NCBI GenBank assembly: GCA_036346395.1 | Contig: CM070609.1 | Coordinates: 26,114,223-26,178,222 of the forward strand | Length of the DNA stretch: 64,000 nucleotides | Direction of reading: 5' to 3' | Source of the DNA: Hsuehochloa calcarea | Taxonomy: Eukaryota > Streptophyta > Magnoliopsida > Poales > Poaceae | Part shown: in pieces, positions 57,596 through 64,000 of the stretch | Numbering within the stretch: the first letter of the stretch is position 1 | How the letters are laid out: each line of letters starts with the position of its first letter | Notes under the pieces: model-generated | What the model was told of the DNA's origin: nothing | Database searches by the model: none | The model's input: the letters and a program-made list of their open reading frames with translations, nothing else | Position numbers and translations under genes: made by a program

Positions 57596-60408
57596 TTCCC
57601 CTCTTGCGCCACACGGCAGCTTAAACCAGAAACACGACCCGTGTCCACGACGGCTTAAGCCAGCGACACGACTCGTGGGTCTCTCGAGTGGTGGAACTCG
57701 CATTGGTGGATACAAATTATTTAGCTAGGTCAACACCATCATAGACTTGTGGTTGTACTATTTTACATTAGGATGTCATCACAGTATTAAGTCCTTAATC
57801 CATCCAGACGATTCATACCACATACCAACCACTCTCGTGCACGACGACACTCACCACTCTTTTCATCCGCCCAGATGTGGTACTAGCAAATTATTTAGGG
57901 TTTTGGGGAGGAAAAGCCAATTAACACAACACGCCAGTCATTTACATCCAATGACTGCCCAAAACCACTTTCAAGATTAAAAGATGGTGATCAGGATATT
58001 TATTGTCTCGGTACTTAAGTAAGACTAGTATGTCGCTTAAGTACAACCTATGCTAGTAATTACCACATATTTACTAGGTTGACATGAAATGCAGGATTCA
58101 ATTTATCAAAGGATGAATAATAATTAATTAATCATCAAATGGGTGTTTAACTACCTTAGGCTTTAACATACATTTGATTACAGAATTAAAGCATGTAATT
58201 TTGATATTTTACAATAAATATAACTTGAATAAAATGTAGACTCAAAATGATCAAAGTATTGACTCACCTGGGTCAGATTATCGTGGCCTTGATCTTACTC
58301 GGGGCCTTCTCTGCCAGGGGTCTTGGATTCTTGGTATGCGTCTTTATCTGAATCTTGATCCTGCTCGAGTTGTTGCTTCTAGTGGACTTCGACTCCTAAT
58401 TACGCGATAACAAGCGAGAACATCAAATAAATCTAAAGAACTTCAAAAGACCAAATACGTTCAAAACGCTTTAAATAAGTTTTGTGATGAACGAGCTTAA
58501 GAGAAAAGATTTAGCGAGGTGGGTATATTTGACAAAGTCAAATGACCAACTGAGTAAAAGAGGCAATGGCGGTGAAACTCTGCTGAGGCAAACAAGGGGG
58601 GGTGGGAATCAAGGTCGAATGAACTTTTGTAGGGATACTCCTCTTCGGATTTGGAAGATGACAAGATATTACCGATCGGGCAACGACACAGCTTGACCTA
58701 ATTTTAAAACAAGAGCTTCTTTAAAATAATGGATAGAATTTGCTGAGGGTTAACCAAAAGAGATTTGGGTGCGAGTTTGATAAGTGGAGGGCAATATTAA
58801 AATTAACGATCATAAAAGGAGTCCAAGAATTACCGCAGGTTCTCTCCTGTAGTTGCCTGGAAATGGTGGTAATATTAATTATTATTAAACACCACCGGTG
58901 GTTTAAAAACCAGAGAGAAGGATAAAAGGACTTATATTGATCAGGCAAGATTAGTATACTGGATATTTTTTCCATGCTTAAAAAGACATTAAAATATTTT
59001 ATTTTTGATGACTTTTGATCAAGGATAAAAAGGATGTGCTAAAACGGTAATTGGACCAAGGAACACTTGATAGGATTACAAGATTAATATACAAGTTTTC
59101 AGAGCAAGGTATTGAGATCAACAAGTTAATCCTGAATAGCTTCCAAAAATTATTTTTAGCAAATTGCAAATTAATTTCCAATACCACAAAGCCTTTTATA
59201 CAATAGTGGAAATTTTGAATAAATTAGTTTTTAACAAATATTTGACATGATTGCAGAGATGACGAAACGGTTCTGAAAGTTATTTGCATAACTTCAATCC
59301 CAGAGATTTTGCTAAATCAGTTCATAATCGACAGCTCTAAAATATTTAGCGAAATGGATAATTTTGCTAACTCTTGTTAATCGTCAAGTTAACAATTAAC
59401 AACGGGTTAACCGAATCATCGCAATCTCACAACACAATTTCTTTATTGAATGCCAGTTACTCATCCACTTCAGCTACTGTTGTTGCCCTTCAATCCACTG
59501 CACAGGGGGGCCACCAGTCAGAGACGCAGAGAGAGAGAGGTCGACGCACGGCTCGGCCTGGGGAACAGGGGAGCCAAGGGGCATACGGGCGGCGGGCCTG
59601 CCGGTGGTGAGCGGCGGCCGGGGAGGCATCGGGGTGGCGAGACGAAGCTCTGGTGGCAACGAATCGGCCGGAGGGGGAGATGGTGGCGGCGGCGGCACCG
59701 GGGGCTTCAGCCGGTGCAAAGCGGCAGAGAAGGGGGAGAGAGAGGAAGGGAGGTGGGGAGAAGACCAAGCGGCTCTTGGCTTTTATAGCCGGGGGAGAGA
59801 GGAGGAAAGCCGGGGAGGCGGCGGGAACAGCGGGAGTAGCGGAGATGGGGGAGGCGACCGAGTGGGTGACGCAGGGAGGCGCGGAGCAGACGAACGGCGT
59901 GGGGAGACGTGGAGTAGGAGGCGCTGGGTCTGGGGGAGGCGGGTCCAGTCGGGACAAACAGGATGACCGGGGGGCGGCGAAAGCGGGAGGAAGAAAAGGG
60001 GAGAGAAGCCGAAACGACCGGGCGAGCGGGCAAAGAGGTCGGGCGGGGAAAGAAAGAGAGAGGGGTGAGCGAGTACGGCCCAGCCGGCTAGGCTGAAGGC
60101 CAAGGGGAGGGGAAAATAAGGTGGGCCGGCGAGGAGACGGGGTTGGGGAAGAAGGTCGGGGGGAGTGGGCCAGGGTGAAAGGGTATGGGCCAGGCCGGGA
60201 GAATGAGTGGGCTGGGGGAAATCCAAAATCTGAAAACACCAAATTAAATTTGAAATTGGACTACAGGATTTGCGACCAGCTTTGAAACACAAACCCAAAC
60301 TTGAAGGAAGCTGGGAGTTTTTGGAAATTAACGACAAATTGACTGACGGTTTGAAAACAGGAACCCAAATGAAAAATACTATTTGCCCTATGAAAACAGG
60401 ACATTACA
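57596..60408 (-). repeat. Minus-sense gypsy LTR, 3' end missing
   Basis: Runs from text equivalent to position 54255 of the neighbouring LTR to a 5' terminus TGTAATGTCC on the minus strand (60408). A short tandem duplication lies at about 57618-57675. GC-rich promoter-side part 59480-60230 has a minus-strand CTATAAAAGCC TATA-like box near 59775. The long frames across this block (for example 250 codons on the minus strand from 60242) are Pro/Ser-rich composition artefacts. Confidence 0.65.
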
Positions 60409-61283
60409 AAGAGTAGAGAGAGAAAAGAGAGTGAAGAGAGAGGAGGAGAGGGGAGAAGAGATGTAGCGAAGCCCAGCCAGTTCCTACAAGATAAGAGAGA
60501 GATGGAGTAGCAGATCTGGCCGGCTATTTTGCAGGTAAATGTTATTACAACTTTATACATAAATTTGAAACCTTATAGCAAAGCCCTGCCGCTCGTGTAT
60601 CATGTAATGCTTGAAATGTCATCAATTTTATGGATGAAAAGTTACATTGCAACTCCACTGGAAATGTCAAAACTTATTGTTCTCTGTTTTTCATGTGGAT
60701 ATAGCGCAACAGTACACACATAACATACAAAATATGCATACAAATATAACAAAATAAAATATGCATACAAATATATCAAAATAAAATCGCATAACACAAG
60801 ATACAATAAGACTAACTCGTCTGAGCCACTACTCTATGCTCGTTGCGTCTGCGTCCGCATGCGTGTCTTGACTTTGCGTCGAGCATGTCCAGTGGGATAC
60901 GTGGACCGGCCCGAAGAGCGCATATCGGATCGAAGGGAGTACGGAGACCGTTAAGTGGGAAGAGGTGCACCAAGCTGACTCTGGCCCAGCTGAGTCTGTC
61001 GAGCGATGATGTGGTACTGCTGAGACATGTCGAACTGAGGGGCCACTTGCAATGACATCATGAACCAAGGAATCCAAAAATCCACTCCCAGATTGTCCGC
61101 TCGCAAGGTACGCTATCTGCAACTCCGGTTGTGCAGTGGAACTCTAGCCTTGAAAGTACGGTGTGCCAGTGACCCCGGAGGAGCTCTGCCCTGCGTGTGG
61201 TACTCTGTACTAGTCAATGTACGATAGGGGTGGGGTGCCCTGGGTGCCATGGTCCAAACCCTCGCGTCGTGTACTACTCCCTA
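60409..61283. other. Spacer with purine tract and a coding-like fragment
   Basis: 60409-60500 is GA-rich. 60730-60800 has AAATATGCATACAAATAT repeated twice. On the minus strand, about 60840-61270 gives coding-like text (for example SSTTSSLDRLSWARVSLVHL), but with stops and no family I recognise. It ends at the next LTR. Confidence 0.4.
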
Positions 61284-64000
61284 TGTCGGGACCGGATTTC
61301 TGAATCCGAACCCTCTCGTATTTCGCACACTACCCCGGATCGAGAGTAAGTGCACACAGTGGAAACATTGTTGATAACCAGTTCGAATCACGAAATAACA
61401 TTAATAAATAACTAAGTACCGGCCTTATGGCCACTTATTACAAAAGAGGTCAAAATACCTTAAGTCTTACAGCAGCGGAAACAACAAAAAGAGAAAACTT
61501 TGAGTGGTGACCCATCAAATTGCCCACCGGCATTCGACTGGGGAAACGCAGCCTAGTACTCCGGGAAGCCTACGTCGAAGCCACAGGCGAAGTAGTCGTA
61601 GTCGTTCTCAGCATCTTCGTAGACTTCTGAGATTGGTTGAGCGTAGCATGTGAGTACATAAAGTACTCCGCGAGTCTTGGGAAATGATGCATATGCATAG
61701 CTTTAACAATTGGGCATATAGGGTTCATTTGCACAAAGCAACATTTTAAGTTTAAACATCTTTTAAAAAGTTTATTTGACAAAAGATGATTAAAAAGATA
61801 AAGTAAATTAAATTAAACTCTAATGCAGGTTCCAACTACCATACATTAGTAAAAAGGCTATAACCGCCAGGTTTTCAAGAATTGAGCTCTAGCTGCTCAA
61901 CTGACTCTAACTGCTAGAACCACAATCCAAGAGTTCCAACTACTCCCAGATTCCCAAAATAAATCTTTTAAACCAAAACTGAAATCTACCATGTGTATAC
62001 GCACCTTGCCCGCCCTTGACCGTGGGCACGGCTATTCGAATAGTTTTTAACACTCTGCAGAGTTTGTACAGCTTGACCCACACGAGACAATCAGCTTATA
62101 CTGTCCGCTCACACACTTCCGAAGGTGTGCGACTAAGCGATTGTCACAAGGCTTTTACAATACATTATCCTAACACTAGCCCGCCCGATGAGCTTAACCC
62201 CAAGTCATGGACGTCATTTACCATCGACCCGGAGCTCACCGTTGTGAGGGATAACCTGCCCGGACTTGGACGTCTTTTACCAACGTCCGGCGCAAGCCCT
62301 GACAGACATGGACGTCAATTACCATCGTCTGCACTACCAGGTAAAACCTACCATCTACAGCCTGCGGGCGTAATGTTAGAACATGGTAAATTATTCAGCC
62401 AGGTCCTTCCCATTTAGGACATGTGGTTGTACGGTAATGCTTGGTTTGAATAAACACAAGAGTCGGTCCTTAATCGACCAGGGTGAGACAAACAAGACTC
62501 ATGCCACTCACCCTAGTCTAAAATAGTTTCCACCATTTTTATTTTGTTTCCAAATATTGACATTACCTAATGTCAAATATTTTTCAAAACTTAAAGCATA
62601 ACAAATAGTAAATATTTTTCTCCCCCAAAGGTTGAACAGGAACAAAGCACGTCTAAGCAATTCTACCGTATCAAATTATTCTGCAACATTGTATTCAATA
62701 ATGCAGACTTTCCTACACTAGGGTTACAAAGATGTAGGATATCACATATCAAGGATGATAATAGCAAACTTTAGGTTTTTAACTAACAACCTACAGTTTA
62801 ACTTATCATTTTAATAAATAAGCAATGCATAATAATGTTGAAAACTGAAAACATATTTTACAAATCATAGGTTCAAAATGGTCAAAGGAGACTCGCCTTC
62901 AACGTAGGTTGTGGTTGCCGCGTCCGGTTGGTCCAAACTGGTGTCGACGGCGTCGGATTCTATACAGTCGAAACGATACAAATAAATAACAGACAATCAA
63001 ATAAAATACAAAAATTACAAAATAAATACTAGAAGAAAGAGAATGAATTTATATGAATTTAGGATCAAGAATCGATTTAATTTGGAGTTCGTGCGAAGGA
63101 GAACGGACAACCTGGAAGATTGATTAACACAAGAAACGAAACAAAATACGTAAATACACTATTCGAAATTACTGTTCACCAAAAACAGAAAATGGAGGAA
63201 AAACTTGGCATTGGGTTTCAACCTGGGACCTCACCGCAACAGCAAAGTGCAACCCGCCTCCTCTAACCAAAAGACCACAAGTGCTCATGTGTAAATAAAC
63301 AAGGCAAACTATATGAAGCAAAGTACTGACGTTCTTCAACCTCCAGAGAAACGAACGGAGCAGAAGCTCAAGGTCATGACAATGGCGCTAGTGAGGGAGG
63401 CGGCAAGGTGGCTAGCCAAACCTAAAAATGGGAACCCAAGGGGTCACTCTACCCATAGGAGGCAGCTGCTCGTAGGGCAACCATGGCAAAGAATGATGCG
63501 ATAAGGAACGGCGGTGGCGACATGGCTGTGCACGGCGGCGGCAGCACTCGACGCGAAATTGAACAAACAGAGGTATGCACTAGGTAGAGTGGATGATGGA
63601 GATCATGCAGTAGCGAAGAATCGGATTTTAGCTCACCGGAGGTGACGAATTCGACGATTTGGGTGAAACGACCGTCGTTCGGAAAAATGGAAATTTGATG
63701 CCTTCGGTGCTCCGGAGGTTATGAGACTTGGAGGGGATGCAAAGGGGTCATAGAAGAGCTACCATGCCAATTTATAGCTTCTTTCGAAAAACGAATCGCC
63801 GGAACAAGAGGAATCACAGGGGACGGTTTTAGCTCGCTTACGGAAACCGAAAAAAACGCCAAATTGATTGATGAGCTGTGGTTTAAGGACCTTTGAATGC
63901 ACGAGGATAATGGCGCGGTGATTACGGGGTCGCAATGCTTCAAACGGTTTTCAAATTGATGAACCGAGTGAAGAGAACAGGCAAGAAAATAAAACGTATG
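61284..64000 (-). repeat. Minus-sense gypsy LTR, running off the window
   Basis: Starts TGTCGGGACCGG at 61284. The module lies at about 62015-62095 with CTATTCGAATAG at 62032-62043. Three spaced copies of a TGGACGTC(A/T)NTTACCA block lie at about 62208-62335. The tRNA-like segment is at 63214-63278, followed by a GC-richer promoter-side part. No primer site adjoins its 61284 end, so it is a 3' or solo LTR. The other end lies beyond the window. Confidence 0.65.
63214..63278 (-). promoter_or_regulatory. tRNA-like box A/box B segment, sense in the LTR
   Basis: On the minus strand a box A-like GGTCTTTTGGTTAGAGG (about 63278-63262) and a box B-like GGTTGAAACC (63223-63214) are spaced as in the 50650-50711 copy (64 versus 62 bp). 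The segment between includes GCGGTGAGGTCC, matching GCGACAGGTCC in the other copy. It is not a functional tRNA. Confidence 0.55.

Noticed and set aside
59490..60337. Frames up to 250 residues, Pro/Ser-rich
   Set aside because: GC-rich LTR promoter-side composition; open in several frames on both strands.

Overview
The window looks like plant nuclear DNA from a grass, plausibly the rice lineage, in a gene-poor and possibly pericentromeric setting. Evidence: one intron-rich grass-type serine carboxypeptidase gene, a Sirevirus-type copia element with multiple polypurine tracts, an LTR resembling grass BARE/RIRE1 copia LTRs, a chromovirus fragment that reads like CRM/CRR centromeric retrotransposons, and many long gypsy LTRs (roughly 2-4 kb) nested in both orientations. 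Family names come from motif recognition by eye; no search was run.

Layout. 1-4572: minus-sense gypsy LTR pieces with a 149-bp A run. 4573-5290: gypsy gag fragment. 5300-7830: a unit with arms dense in TACTG motifs around an unrecognised ORF. 7914-8150 and 9787-10857: tandem repeats, with a hAT-like element between. 10858-14849: CRM-like LTR, leader and broken gag, which cut into the second repeat. 14850-16598: plus-sense gypsy LTR fragment. 16599-19497: unassigned. 19498-26340: 5' part of a minus-sense gypsy element (LTR, tRNA-Met primer site, extra leader ORF, truncated gag) plus mixed-orientation LTR material. 26341-28043: tandem-repeat leader and a PF04195-type ORF. 28044-31650: another minus-sense LTR. 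31725-37747: 5'-truncated Sirevirus-type copia with its 3' LTR. 37748-39250: unassigned. 39250-44202: degenerate copia element with a 270-bp 3' LTR. 44830-47083: the one intact gene, an eight-exon serine carboxypeptidase-like gene. 47084-64000: stacked and nested LTRs, including a solo LTR with perfect target-site duplications (49243-52680).

Almost everything except the carboxypeptidase gene is retrotransposon debris. The most interesting signals are inside the long LTRs. Nine diverged copies share a module built from palindromes, and in at least three variants the palindrome is kept by paired substitutions. One solo LTR carries an antisense 5S-rRNA-like internal promoter (exact box A and box C cores) and a sense-strand tRNA-like box A/box B segment; the tRNA-like segment recurs at a comparable place in a second LTR. 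Other points are an array of covarying hairpins, a TACTG-armed unit around an unknown ORF, and an LTR that begins on the base after the carboxypeptidase stop codon.
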